A stretch of 64,000 nt of DNA from Buddleja alternifolia (GCA_019426215.1 CM033402.1:24463102-24527101), one strand, 5' to 3'; shown: positions 1 through 12,640, counted from the first letter of the stretch. Numbers and translations are program-made. Notes: generated by a model from the sequence alone, not told the origin.

Positions 1-1395
1 AATTTTTTAGGCTTTTTTGTTTATGTTTTTAAATACCATTTTCAATATACTGGATCACAAAATCTTAAAAAATCATCACAAATTATTTTTATATAATTCT
101 TTATACCATTTTCAATATACCATTTATTAGTTCTTTATTCACATAATCTTGATATAAATAACTAACTCAATCATTCAACACATCATGCATCAACCTGTCA
201 CCATTGATTTGACACATTTTACAAATTTCAACTATTTTTATAAAACATAAACAAACACAACACACATCACATTATTTTCACACGAATCTCCGTAGTACGC
301 ACCCGAGAAATTTTCAGAATTCTAACTAAAAAACATAGACAAACATAGCCTAAAAACTTGACTCTCCGCTGCATCCTCATAATTTACCTTCCGCACAAGA
401 TTCCCAACTAGATGGCGCGGTGTAAAATTCAAAAGTGTGAATCTTTATTGCAAAACCACTAGAACCAGAATTGATAGATTCATTCGATTCAGTTACCTGA
501 ATCCCTGTTAGAAGGGGACTATGCAGACAATCTGAAAGAGTTGGTCAAAGGTATTGCAAGAGGAGGACTGGATAATGGCTTTCTGTAAGGCTGACACCTT
601 GACATGCAGCTAAACTAGTCTCTCCCTCACCCCCTCCCCACCCGTCCCAACAAAGCTATATGCTTTTTAGAATACCAAGTTGAAAACTTGAGGAAGCAAT
701 TAAAATTTAGAACCATCTACGGAATAATCTACAAATGATCTACATTTCAGATACCAAGTCGTCTTCAAAGGGGTTATTGACAAATCCAACATGGTATCTA
801 GCCCCAGGGTTTGCTACCTTTCCAATTTCAGATGAGGCAAATCAATGTATCAATTCTTTCCACAAAAATGGTATCAAAAAATCAATCCATCCCAATTGAG
901 ATGGTCCATATATCTCAGTGCAAAATAGAGTAGGGAGGAAATTGCTACCAACGTCAAGATTGAATGTAGCTCTACGAGCCAGAGGCAAACAAACATGAAG
1001 GAGAATAGGTGTAATTGTACCAACATGAATGTTCATGCAATCAAGTCTTACATCAGAGACGATAAATATAGTTAACCCAACTCAAACCAATATCACCAAT
1101 CCTGAACCAGCAGTAGAGTATCAAGCAAGAAGAGAAAACAAATGTAAGAATAGAACAAATGCACGGGAACATACAACCAAATAACATCTGCCTGGAGCAA
1201 CGGCTAGATCAACAGATAAGAAAATTAATACTATACTCTTTTAGACTGATATCGGAGACATACAAGCAACAAACAGCAACGTTAAGCACTACAGCTCCAC
1301 ACATAAAATGTTCAAAGAGATGGTTAAGTGGACATGCTACTACGTCCTACGGCTTCTTCATAATAGTCGTGCAACTAACCTATGGAAAAGATCGC
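1..1395. other. Non-coding, downstream of the SR gene (includes its 3' UTR)
   Basis: No convincing gene is seen here. The stretch lies 3' of the minus-strand SR gene, whose stop codon is at 1398-1396, so its right-hand part should be 3' UTR; the polyadenylation site cannot be fixed by eye. The short open frames (for example 842-1036 minus and 1159-1410 plus) have no recognisable domain. Confidence 0.5.
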
Positions 1396-3342
1396 TTAGG
1401 ACGACCTTGAAGATGAACTAACACTACAAGGACTCCTAGAGTGGCTTCTCGAAGAGCGGCTATCATGAGAGACTACACGCTTACGAGAACCACGGGAAGA
1501 ATTCCTTTTCAAGCTTTTACTTGGTCTAGGCGATACACTACAAGAATTGTGCCTCCGCAAGATTTTCCTTGGAGATGGCGAAACACTTCGAGAACAGCTT
1601 CTTTTGGAATACCCTGGGGACACACTGCGTGAGTAGCTCCTTGGTGAGACACTACATGAGTAACTTCTTCTATAATACCTCCCTCTACCATAGTAGCGCT
1701 CATCAGGCGGGTAATCCCTGCGGCGACCCCTATAATAACTGTCCTCGGGAGAATAATCTCTGTCGCGACCTCTGTCATAACGGTCATCGGGAGAGTAGTC
1801 CCTGTAGTAGTAAGGGGAGTATGAACGATCACGATCACGTCTGCTTACAGGAGATCTGCTGTATGATGGAGAACGTGAACGAGAACAGTAATAAGACCTT
1901 GCATATTTGTAATATGGAGAATATGATCTACGTCGTCTTCGACTGTAATAAGGAGAGTAAGATCTGCTGCGACTTCTATCTCTTTCAGACGAATATCTTG
2001 GTGACCAGCTTCTTGAATAAGGTGAGTAGCTAGGAGATCGACGACACACTATATCACCAAATGAACAACGTTTAGCAAGTCTAAAAAGGATATCACCCAT
2101 AGAAATCACAATAAAATAACTAGCAAAGCATCTTACCATGAACTGTTCGCAGCCCAAGATACCTTCCTGGAGTAGGGGTTCGTCCCCTCCGTCTTCTAGC
2201 CTGCGAAATCAATATATGATATAAGAGATTACTACCTCAGTCATGCCCAACAAACAAAATTGTCCTAATAGACATTATGTAAAAGAGTGCAGCCAGTAAC
2301 TGGATGATGATAAGATTAAATTGCAAGGGAGAGAGAGAAATGCAGGGCATACAACCCTCTGAAACAACAGTCTGCTATTTGCTTGATGAATTTGATTTGA
2401 TTTGTTAGTTTGGTGAAGAGCTGCTACACACAGCTACCCTGTTGCCAAAGAAACTTTAGGAAAAGAAAAAAGAGCAAAACCTTCAAACGTGGTACTTCTA
2501 TCGAATTGATTATGATAATCCGAAAGTGATAGGGGGTAACAAGTGTTCACTTGGACAATGACAACTCAAAAATAAACTTTACCTTCTCCACAGTGATAAC
2601 TCTGCCCTCAAGCACTGAACGATCCAAGTACTTAATGCAGCGGTTGGCTTCACCTAAAGTTGACATAGTCACGAAACCAAACCCACGAGATTCCCGTGTC
2701 CATGGATCAATAACAAGGTGGACATCTTCAACCTGAAGAATCAAACTATATTAGCAACCAAACAATAAATTCAGATCCCTTGGTAAAGACAATCACACCG
2801 GATACTCCATTCTTGGACCCACAGAGAGGAAAGTCAAAAGAAATACTGAGATACATAATGCCTAAAAGCGAGTCAACCAGGATGATATAGACAAACTGGA
2901 GGGAAAATGTGCAGCCCTTCACACATACCTTTCCTTCACTTGAAAAGTGCTTCTCAAGGTCTCTCCTTGTGACCCTGGTTGAGAGTCCTGTCACATACAA
3001 GTTATTTCCAGGATTCTCGGCATCACTGGAATCATAGCTCCTGCCAGTCATTTAACAAGAAATGTTTACTCAATACAAGATTCCCAAATAGAAAGCAGAG
3101 AATGCCACAAAATACAAAGCAAATGAAAATTAAGGGTGTCCAGAAATCACCTTGACCTGCTCCTTGACAGAGACCTGGAGATGGACCTGTAGCGCTTGCA
3201 GGGGCGAGGAGAGGCAGAGTACCTATAACCAAGTTTTGGAAATAAGTAACAGATACATATCATATCGCTAATTACATCAACAAACTGAAAACTTAAAAAG
3301 AAAAAAACAGTGCACACACCTTGATCTTCTGTAGTGAGACAT
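1396..3342 (-). CDS. SR45A: SR45a / transformer-2-like serine/arginine-rich splicing factor (six coding exons)
   Basis: Nuclear RNA-binding splicing regulator. Coding exons read on the minus strand are 3342-3320, 3222-3151, 3040-2929, 2732-2583, 2200-2137 and 2048-1396. All introns are GT-AG and phases agree, giving 1074 nt (357 aa plus stop). The protein has a short N-terminal RS stretch (residues 1-31) and one RRM with RNP2 LYVTGL (46-51) and RNP1 RGFGFVTM (85-92). A linker GRTPTPGRYLGL follows, as is usual for plant SR45a/Tra2 proteins, and then an RS domain from about residue 142 to the end, rich in SYSPYY, SRS and SVSP repeats. The ATG lies immediately after the acceptor AG of a ~1.06 kb intron. 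SR45a genes in Arabidopsis are stress-responsive and alternatively spliced; the same is only inferred here. Exon borders are by eye and alternative isoforms are possible. No disruption is seen. Confidence 0.92.
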
Positions 3343-4398
3343 CTGCATAAACAAACATCAAGCTAGTACAATCAGTAGGGAAGCAATAGGGAAATGCAAA
3401 GTAAGCATTCGTCACAGTAACTGAAGAATGAACAAGCAAATAAAAAAGGAAGAAAAATACAATTATGAAACAAAATTATAAGTTGCTTTAAAATTGAAAT
3501 ACAAAACATTCATCTAAAAACTTAAATAATTGCAGAACCAAGTCACAAGAAAGTATATGAGGATGTCCAGATTAAGATCCGAAAAACATTGATAAACTGG
3601 CCACGATTCTATGAATCTGATTGAGGGTCGTTTCTTGTTAAGCATGAACTGAAGAGCTGTATGAGCTTGTCAAATTAATATTATACAGGCAAAATGCCCA
3701 TGAATGAAAACATTACACATGCAATCATTATTTGCTTGAATAGCAACCTAATAACCTCATTTGCGTTTAAAGAACATGCGCACGCGAATCATTATTAACT
3801 CGAATAGCTATCTAATGACCTCAGTTGTGTTTAAAAAAACAATTTACAGGCGATCATCGTTAACTTGATTAGCTACCTAATAACCCCAATTGCGAGTGAA
3901 CGCCAAATCTTTCATCTAACTCCATACAAAGCAGATTTCATAATTAAATACAGAATGAAACAATTCGGCAATCTCTCACGCTTCAGACAAAAAGAAACCT
4001 AAACTAGAATTACAGATGGTATCCATCGCGAAAAATTGCAGTCTAGATATGTCAAGAAAAGGGAAACACATCAATTATGGTAAAACAAAATATTTTAAAT
4101 TAATAATGTCACACAGATCAAAACCCAATAGAATGAATTCCTCAAATACCAAATAATAGTATAACACAACACAGTATATAATTGATATCTAGTAGAAGAA
4201 ATAAGAAAATACTAAGTAAACATTTCATCTTTCAAAATAATATAATTAACCAATTCAGATCAACTGGATTCTAATTCTATAAATATCGTAAAAAACCATC
4301 AACTACAAGAAGGAAAGAAAGACACAGGAAAGTAGCAGCTACACAAAATTTTATCTCTAAAAATTCAGATTCTGATAATAAATACCATGAAAACTGAC
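3343..4398 (-). other. Long 5' intron of the SR gene
   Basis: The donor (AAG|GTCAG, exon end 4399) and the acceptor just before the ATG (TTATGCAG at 3350-3343) define a ~1.06 kb intron inside the 5' leader. No internal ORF or transposon terminus was recognised. Long leader introns are common in plant SR genes and are often sites of regulated splicing, but nothing in the sequence proves that here. Confidence 0.65.
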
Positions 4399-4510
4399 CT
4401 TGAAAGGCGTTGTGTTTCGGCAGATCTTCTACAATTCTCTCTCTCTCTAGATATATCTGTGGATAGATATGTCTACCTAGAGAAGAGAGGAATAGGCAGG
4501 TGTTATATAG
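4399..4510 (-). promoter_or_regulatory. SR gene core promoter and untranslated first exon
   Basis: On the minus strand a TATA box, CTATATAAC, lies at 4510-4502. It is followed by a leader containing a CT-rich run (CTCTCTCT type, around 4434-4450) that ends at a splice donor after 4399. Transcription should start about 30 bases below the TATA box, near 4470. The left end of the MULE starts only about 160 bp upstream of this TATA box. Confidence 0.65.
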
Positions 4511-4622
4511 CGGCAGAAGAGAAGACCAACAGAAGTTTCTGGAGAAGCTGACGCCTAAATTATTTATATTCTCAACCACATTACTTTTGGAATATCACAT
4601 TTTTGTCCATTCACTTCGTTAC

Positions 4623-4898
4623 TAAAGCCATGTGCTCCCTCTCTCATTTAACCGTCCACAAATTTGGGACTTTTTAAAAATAATAATATTGTTTTAAATA
4701 ATATTTATATAAATAATACACAAATAAAAAAAATTCGGAAATGACACACTACGCCATTAGTAAAGCCATGTGCTCCCTCTCTCATTTAACCGTCCACAAA
4801 TTTGGGACTTTTTAAAAAAATAATACTGTTTTAAATAATATTTATATAAATAATACACAAATAAAAAAACTTCCGAAAATGGCACACTATGTCATTAC
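4623..4898 (+). repeat. 138-bp tandem duplication spanning the MULE left junction
   Basis: Positions 4623-4760 and 4761-4898 are near-identical direct copies offset by 138 bp. Each begins TAAAGCCATGTGCTCCC (host flank), runs through the target-site copy ACAAATTTG and continues into the element terminus GGACTTTTTAAAA. The repeat unit therefore contains host DNA and MULE end together. This means the junction was duplicated after insertion, or the element was partly re-inserted. Confidence 0.8.
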
Positions 4899-4911
4899 TA
4901 ATGGAGGATCC
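4805..4911 (+). repeat. MULE left terminal inverted repeat
   Basis: Runs from GGACTTTTTAAAA through an AT-rich core to a segment reading GGCACACTATGTCATTACTA. It matches the reverse complement of about 12810-12918 with few mismatches (TATGTC here against TACGCC at the other end). The TIR would be expected to hold the promoter of the inward-facing PMD gene. Confidence 0.85.
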
Positions 4912-5200
4912 TGACAAATTTTTCTGGCTACGCTAGGCGTAGCCAGTCAGCTCGGTCAGGATACGCCATTAGTAATGGCGTATCCTGACTCATTTTTTTT
5001 TGTTAATTTCTGTCAAAATTTTTTAAAAAAAACACATGTGGATCTGTCATTAGTAATGGCAGATCCTGACAAATTTTTCTATTAGCCAGTCAACTCGGTC
5101 AAAATAAGCCATTAGTAATGGAATATCCTGACCCATTTTTTTTTGTTAATTTCTGTCAAAATTTAAAAAAAAAAACATATGTGAGGCTACGCCATTGTGA
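4912..5200 (+). repeat. Subterminal repeats of the MULE (left)
   Basis: Reiterated blocks of about 140 bp contain the near-palindrome CCATTAGTAATGG next to TATCCTGAC, followed by a T-rich run and TTGTTAATTTCTGTCAAAAT (two clear copies near 5000 and 5140). Related copies of CCATTAGTAATGG with GGATCCAG occur at the other end (about 12690-12830). Arrays of short motifs next to TIRs are usual transposase-binding or promoter territory in MULEs; that role is inferred here. Confidence 0.7.
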
Positions 5201-5219
5201 TATATTTTTTTAAAAAAAA

Positions 5220-5446
5220 AGATTTCTTTGCCGAATCTCTCTCTTTCCTCTCTTTTTCTTTTCTCTTCTCTTCCCCTCTTCTCGCTTCTTCTTCCTCACC
5301 TAAAAAACTCACACTTACTGCAATTCTTCTTCATCAACTCTCATCTCATCTCCTCCCTCACCTACACTATCTCTTTTCATTTCACGCAGAACAAATTAAC
5401 TTGTATACCGATCGATCTTCATTTCTCCTCCTTTTTCTAATTGAAG
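5220..5446 (+). other. CT-rich leader exon of the MULE PMD gene
   Basis: A strongly pyrimidine-rich stretch (CTCTCTCTTTCCTCTC type) ends at a good splice donor (TTGAAG|GTAAATAT, exon end 5446). The matching acceptor AATGCAG is at 6211-6217, directly before the PMD start codon. A mirror-image CT-rich leader exists for the transposase at the opposite end. The open frames across this region are low-complexity and probably not translated. Confidence 0.55.
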
Positions 5447-6217
5447 GTAAATATCTATTTTAATTTAATTTATATTTTTATGCCTATAAATTTAGATATA
5501 ATTTTTTAGTTTGTTGTTGAGAATTTGTGATTGTTATTTAATTTAGTAATTATCTCTAAAATTATTTTCGAATTTTAGGAGAGAAGTTAGATTTTAGGGA
5601 TTATTGGTTAATTGTAGTTTAGAATGTCCAATTTTAGGCTTTATGTTTCAATTTTAGGGTTTATGTTTCAATTTTAGGGTAGAATTTCGGATTTTATGGT
5701 AGAATTTTAAATTTTAAGGTATTATTTTTGAATTTTTGTAGTAGAATTTAGGTATTTTAAAAATTTTTGTAAATATTATATGTAAACATTTTTAGGTATT
5801 TAAACTGTTGTTATGTGTATATAATATAAATTAGTATTTAGTGTTAATTTTTGAACCTACATATATATGTAGACATTATATGTTTAGGTATTTAGATATG
5901 TAAAAATACTAAAAATCGGATTAATACCTAAACATTATATTTAGATATTTAGTTTTAATGATTGAACTTTGATATAATTTTAGACAAATTTGTAAGTATT
6001 GCTTCGATTTTTTGGTATAACATTTAGCGAACAGGCTAAATTTTTATGTTTAGTTTGTTAAGTGTTGATTAATTTAGTCAAATTTTAGTGTTGATTATTG
6101 AACTTTAATACTATATAATTTGGGTATAAATTTGAGTTTTTAGTGTTTAAAATAATGGATAATAATCTAATTTATGCATTCTATTCTAATTGTACTTGCT
6201 ATACTTTATAAATGCAG

Positions 6218-8654
6218 GATGGCAAATTTATACAATCGTGATGTATATGGGTATGTAGATCCTAATGTGTTGACGGATCAGACAAGCCACAGGTCTGAGT
6301 TAGTATTTTTAGGGGGTGATACAGCAATGGGAACCAGACGAGCAGATGGTCATTATTTTAAACTGGTGAAATCCGCTGATTTTATTCCACCACACGTCGA
6401 GTATTGCAAAAACTCCATCAAATGGGGTTTTATCGCTTTTATTGTTAACCATGTGTGGGCAACTTAGATGTAATATGAGACTTGTGGCTGCACTGATTGA
6501 GAGGTGGCGCCTGGAGACTAACACGTTTCACCTCAGAAGTGGAGAGGCTACTGTTACTCTCCAAGACGTAGCTATACTATGGAGTGTACCAGTCGATGGT
6601 AGGGCAGTAGTTATTCATCACGTGTTTAATGGGTTTAGGGATTATGCAGCCCTGGTTCATCGTCTTTTAGGTTTCGAAATTGGACGGAATGATTTTAAAG
6701 CAACGGGTATGGGATTAAAAATGAAAAAATTATATGAATACCTAAAATCGGCCGAGGTAATAATCACAGACGAGTCCCCCGAGCATGTAGTTGATCAAAT
6801 AGCACGATGTTGGGCTTTTGCATTGCTTGGCGTCATGTTATCCTACAGCAGCGGGGAAGTGATTTCGATTTTGTGGTTAAAATTTTTTGAAAATATTGAT
6901 GAGGTAAACTCCTATAGTTGGGGGAGTGGTGTGATGGCGTTTTTGTACCGTCAGCTACATCATGGATCCCTAAAGACTCACAAAGAAGTGTGTGGTCCAA
7001 TGACATTGTTACAGGTATAATGTATTATTTTTTTGTTGTTATATCTTTCTCTAAGATATTCAATGTTATTTAACAGTTATGGGCATGATCACGAATAATG
7101 GTTGTGAGGTCAGCTACGGTTCCACATTTAATGGCAGAAATTGATGTTAGTAACATTGCATGAGCTCCTTATGGGAAACGGTAATTTATCTAACTAGAAT
7201 TTTTTATTCAGAAACAACTATTTTTTTTTAATTATTTGCGTTATTGATGTTGTAGGTGGTAACGACCCGTGAGTAATCCTCGCACAACGACAGGTTGTTT
7301 ATTGGCAGCTAGAGAAGTAATAGATCAGATGACCTATCATCATGTGAGTAAAAGTTTATCTCCAGGTCATTATACCATCGAAGTTTTATAATGCTTTCCT
7401 ATTAAAAATATTGTTGTTCAATTTTCTTATTTCAGTTTGTTTGGGACTTATACAACTTTGATGATCCCGACATTGCTGAGTTGCCACCTGAGTGTTTTGC
7501 CCCTGGTGTGTGGAGAGCATTAGTTCCAATGGTATTCCTCAACATTGTGGAGTATCATCGTCCTGAGCGAGTTCTTCAACAGTTTGGATTCCGACAAGGA
7601 ATTCTACGACATCCAAGTACACACCCACAGTTCAAAAGGATTGACCATGCTGGGAGGGATAACGAGGATTGGTCCATTTTTAATAGGATCTTCATCGATC
7701 AATGGAATGAACGGTTACATCATGTTGTGGTAGGGGACTTGGGTGGAGGCACAACAGAGGATTACTCCGACTGGCATGATAGGATCACACGTCGGTATAT
7801 TTCAAAGGAGTTGGATAGATTGAATGTCGGCTTCCAAACAGGGTCGGCACCTCTATTACATGATGTGGTTAGTATATATAAGGTTAACATTACATTGCTT
7901 CATTTGGTTTTACTTTGTCTTATATTTTTGTTTATCTTTTACAGAATAGACAGATTCAAGAATTGCAAAGGGTTGTCCAAGATACCCCTGACTCGAGGCA
8001 AAGGGCTGAGGGGCTCTTAGGGTTTTGAGATCGGGTCTTACACAGCTGTCCCGGATGGTGTCATGTAGCCGTCGTTCTGATGCAGCAGTGGGTGTTCATT
8101 TTGCTCAAACAGGCAGAGAAGACATGCGTCCACAGAGGAGAAGTGGTGTCGAAAGAGACGTCGATGATGTACAGGATTCAGAGGACAAAGAAGAACTTGT
8201 ACGGCATCACTCAAGTCCGTGTGTGGGCGAACCTGGGACTTCGAGTCAAGTTCCTCGCACCCCCACTTTTGGACCATCGTCTTTGACTGTAGCAGATCCT
8301 TATGCTACCGGCGATTACTTTCCTCAGATGGTTGATCCAACACCCAAGCCTCAGTTTCCTTACACATTCCAAGATGAGGGGCCTTCATCATCAGCGTCGG
8401 CAACACCCGATAATTTGTGGGATCAATATATAGGGACTCACACGGGTCTGAGTCTGGACCACTCGAATTATCCACCTCCCGTAACCAGGAATCCATCTCC
8501 AGTCCCTTTACATTTCGACACATCTGCAGTTCCGTTCAACTTTGATATGAACAAAACGGAAGAAGAAATGCAGGGACCTCAACGGTCAACAAGGAGGGGA
8601 CGTGCTTCGAATTGTGGCACTGGGGGACATCGCGATCCGCATCAACATAGATAG
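6218..8654 (+). pseudogene. Plant mobile domain (PMD, MAIN-like) gene of the MULE, mildly decayed
   Basis: The ATG at 6219 follows a splice acceptor. Likely exons are 6218-7014, 7077-7180, 7256-7343, 7436-7867 and 7945-8654, with GT-AG borders. The product shows PMD hallmarks: ALIERWRLETNTFHL, then VTLQDVAILWSVPVDG, later YHRPERVLQQFGFRQG and DLGGGTTEDYSDWHDRITRR. A low-complexity Pro/Ser-rich C-terminus follows. PMD proteins of the MAIN/MAIL family are plant-specific nuclear proteins linked to genome stability and silencing, and many copies belong to transposons. Lesions: a frame change near 6440-6470, in-frame stops at about 7084, 7170 and 7263 (two of them where Trp is expected), and a one-base loss near 8025. 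It is convergent with the transposase, in the position mudrB has in MuDR. Confidence 0.82.
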
Positions 8655-9217
8655 GCTTTTTAATTTGTAATTTGTATTTATTGTTTTTTTTTTGAATTTG
8701 TAATATTTCACCATATTGATATTTATATTATTGACGTGCTTGTTCAATTGAAAGACCAAAAAAAATATGAAACATCATTGTTTTATTTGAAGGCGACAAA
8801 AATACGAAACTAATACGGAAATAAAATTAATATGTTCTAGTCATGGCCAAAAAAATATGAAACTACATTTTTTATGTTCAAGTCATGGCGAAAAAATGTA
8901 CAGAAATAGGCCAAATACGAGCTAGAAAACAAAAAAAAAAAATTGTTTTCGTTTGGCATAAAAATCCCAAGCGGGGCAGCTTTGTGCGTCCATATCTCTT
9001 CACTCGTGTGTCGGAATGAGCCAAATCTTATAGTTTTACAAAGTTCATAACATCACCTACAATTTTTGTGTTCAAGTCACGGCAAAAAAATGTATAGAAA
9101 TAGGTCAAATGCGAGCCAAAAAATATAAAAAAAATAGTTTTTTAATAGCTTAATATGTCTAATAAATACACAACTTCAACACCCAATTGCAACACATATA
9201 ACTACCAATCCATCTCA
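8655..9217. other. Spacer between the two convergent MULE genes
   Basis: AT-rich, with no ORF of note. It contains repeated phrases of the type CAAGTCATGGCRAAAAAATG followed by TAGGYCAAATRCGAG (about 8878-8935 and 9070-9125), an imperfect direct duplication. It probably holds the 3' ends of both transcripts. Confidence 0.5.
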
Positions 9218-12001
9218 TTAGGAATTTGAGTAGTCACATTTCAACCTACGTCGTTGTATCCTTAAATGAGGGTCATGGACCAGCTCAAAATCTGGTGCAT
9301 CCCAAAAATGAGCATCATGCAAAGGATGAAATGTCCCTTGATATGTTTGTAAATACTCACTGGCTCTATAATATTTTTCAACCAACGAGATCGACCTCCT
9401 TTGCAAATCTTTGCATAACGCAATTGCATGTGAACATGGAATTTTGAATGTGGTCCATCTTCCACAAGAACAATATTTTGCATTGATGTCAACAACAAAC
9501 TTCAGACTACGATATCCGAGTTGGGCTTTGGTGTTAACTTGGCCACTTTGGTCAAGATAATTAAAGTGCCTGACAGTGTGTGTTTCGGATGCTTTCGCCG
9601 ATTCTGAGTACATATTGTAGGCATGCTCTGTCAAGCCCGAATTTCCCCCCATTGTCAAGGCATCTTGGTGTCGTTTATAAAAATAATCAACACAACGATG
9701 AAATGTACATTCCACAATAGTGGTGGGCGGAAGATGGCGAACACCTTTCAACACACCATTTAAGCTCTCTCCCATATTTGTTGTCATAATGCCTTCCCGC
9801 ATCCCTCCATCATGTGCAAGTGTCCACTTTTCACATGGAATTCTGCTCAGATAAATGAAAGCATCTTCATCCTTTTGTCGGATATCGTTCATGATTTTAT
9901 CAAATTTGGAAATACTATGTGTCATACCTGCCTGATAACATAGAGCCTTCATAACTTTATTTTTGAAACGATTATTAAAGTTTGAAGACACATGTCGTAG
10001 GCAATATCGATGAGCTCCATGAGGAGGGCAAAAGGTGGGTACAAGCTCAGATGCATGAAGTATGCCGTTGTGACGATCAGAAATAAGGCACACACCTTCA
10101 TTCCTTCGAAGAAAATGTTTGCTCACCAATTGCAGAAACCACAACCACGAGTCATTCGACTCATTATCGACAATTGCAAATGCAAGAGGCAAAATTTGAT
10201 TATTTCCATCAAGAGTCGTTGCGATCAACAACTTAGCTTTGTAGTGTGCATATAGATGTGTCCCATCAACGCAAATAACTCTCCGGCAATGGTGGAATCC
10301 ATCTATACATGGCTTGAACGCCCAAAACACATACATGAACATTTTTGGATTTCCATAGACGCTTTTGTGTTTCCATTCAACAACCGTGCCCGGATTCCAC
10401 TTTTGGACAGCTCCTAAGAACTTAGGTAACAATGAAACGGAATTCTACCAAGTCCCATATACAATCTCATTTGCACGTTGCAAGCTGTGCCAAGCCTTGC
10501 CATACGAAATATTGCATGCCCATTTATCAACTACCATTTGAACTATTCATGCAATCTTAATTGAGGGATCAATTTGAACTTGTCCAAGAAGTTCATTGGC
10601 AATCAGATTCATGTCCAAATTATGGTGGTTTGGTGCCACAATTTCAAACAGACATGAATGTGGCCCTCTATACTTCGATATCTCTCAAAAATGTGTTTTC
10701 TTGCTAAAATGAGCTCGAAGTTTAAAATTGCACCCTACATGTTCGTCTTTGTGTTTGCATACAATAGCATAAGTTGCCGGGTTACTGATTACCACCGTAA
10801 ACTCTCGTTTTTGATGTGTTATGTGGTAGTCTTTCACCGCTCTTTGCAAGCTTTCTTTGTTATCAAATGTCAATCCCAAACCAAGATTACCTATCTGATA
10901 ATCATAATTCATATCCCTTGCTTCATTTGGTTGATCTAATGAGTCTCCTTGTAATTCTTCATATGATGTGGAGTAGAATGGGAGCACATGATGAAGTCGT
11001 GGTTGATTCCCTGTTCGAGGAACATCTTCCTCAACATTTTCCTCATAAGTCGGTTCGTTGTTGAGTTCTTCATCGAAGTTCGGGTCTGAATGCCTATCAA
11101 GCGAATTTCGACAAGCACTGTCGTTGTCATCCTCAAACTGATCGTTCTTAGGTGGTATCGAACTACTCGCCCCTCCCTGATGAGAAAAATGAGCGTTGTA
11201 GTTGGCTTCCTCAAAATGCCCAAACTCATGATGACTGTGTGTAGACAGACCTACATGTTGATAGAATGCAATGATAAAGAATACGTTAAAATAGGATACT
11301 AAAATTATGAAAATGCGTAGACGATTCATTATTACCTTCATCTACATCCGGATTTGAATAACTCCCTAAACCATGAGTCGCCGATGTAGAACATCCTAAA
11401 AAGGCAATCATAACAAACAAAAACTATAAGAAAAGAATACAGATTAAATTTTTTATAAAAATATTTAGACAATTATAACATTTATTAAAAAATACAATGA
11501 TATAAAGTAAATATAAAAATAAAAATTACCTGCATACACATCTTGGTTCGGATAAGTACCGATATTTAAATCCGGTAATATTGGTTGTGTACAAAATGGT
11601 AAGAATTGGTTTGGCTGATACGACGTCACTTGTGTTAACAGCGATGTGTATAGACCCTGAGATTGTATGGGCTCTTTTTCAATATAAAGATCCATTGTAC
11701 TAACACCAATATAAGGATCCAAGAAAAAAATTAAATCATCATAGTTTTTGACCTCCATTGCTCTCTGCCTAAGCAAATTTCTATCTTCAAATGAGTATTT
11801 CGAAGATAGTTTCAACGAGAATTGATTGGGATTAATTCCTGTACTCGCATATACCTTATTCAACAATTCAACAAATTTGATCGAACGGGGTATTCTCATG
11901 TAAGCTTTTGGTGGATTGCTATAACTCAACATATAGTTCGAATCTTCAATTATTTGTCCATCCAAAAATATACAAACATCAACTACGTTATGTCTCGACA
12001 T
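9218..12001 (-). pseudogene. MURA-type MULE transposase (MULE DDE domain plus SWIM zinc finger), interrupted by stops
   Basis: Read on the minus strand: ATG 12001, exons 12003-11530, 11395-11336 and 11250-9218 with GT-AG introns, preceded by an untranslated exon ending at 12525. The N-terminal ~157 residues are a PB1-like region common in plant MULE proteins. The third exon holds the MuDR-type N-terminal domain (LGLTFDNKESLQRAVKDYHI), then the DDE core. Catalytic Asp candidates are in RRVICVDGTHL and CLISDRHNG, and the C2H motif CPPHGAHRYCLRHV follows. Near the end is a SWIM finger CSCGRWTTFKIPCSHAIALC. Three in-frame stops (10687-10685, near 10545, near 10442) break one otherwise continuous frame, so this copy is inactive unless read through. 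The MULE DDE integrase moves the element by cut-and-paste. Confidence 0.9.
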
Positions 12002-12524
12002 TTCTGCAAAATATAAAATATTAATTTAGAGTTCGAAAACATAAATTATTCACACATTTAAAAAACCTAAAAATATCATTCATAAATACTAAATTCGATA
12101 TTACATCTTTATCATCATACCTAAAAATTATAAATTGGACCTAAAATATTATATCAAAGTTCAAACCCTAAAAACACCTACATTCAAAATTGGGGTCCAA
12201 AATTATACAAAATATCAAAATTCAAGTACAAAAATAAAAACTATAACATTAAATCAAAATTCATAACCTAAACACTAAATTCGATATTATACCCAAAATG
12301 ATTACACCTAAAATTAGAATACAATAACAATATATATAAACCATAAACTTAAAGACTAACATTTAAACTAATTTAGATCATAATTTGATTCAAAATTATA
12401 ATTGAAAACTAGGCTTTAAATTAACAGAAATTATAAATATTTAAATCATAAATTCTAAATTAAACTAATTAACTAATTCAAAAATGTAGTCAATAAAATA
12501 ATAACATAGAATAAAAAAATTACC

Positions 12525-12640
12525 TTGTAATTTAGGGATAAAATGCTAAATGAGAAGAACAATGGTGGGTGAAGCAGAGGGAGAGATGGAGCAGAAGAGC
12601 GGAGAGAACGAGGGATGAAGAAGAGAGAAAGAAGAAGAGA
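12525..12640 (-). other. Leader exon of the MULE transposase gene
   Basis: Read on the minus strand this is CT-rich (CTCTTCTTCTTTCTCTC type) and ends at TTACAAG|GTAA (exon end 12525). The intron runs to the acceptor TTTTGCAG just before 12003. It mirrors the leader of the PMD gene at the opposite end. Confidence 0.55.

Noticed and set aside
1441..2033. Plus-strand open frames of up to 154 aa across the SR gene
   Set aside because: They are antisense shadows of the RS-domain exon, caused by its repetitive codons.
5197..5463. 88-aa plus-strand Ser/Leu/Phe-rich frame as a secreted protein
   Set aside because: It lies in the CT-rich leader exon of the MULE PMD gene and is low complexity; a spliced leader explains it better.
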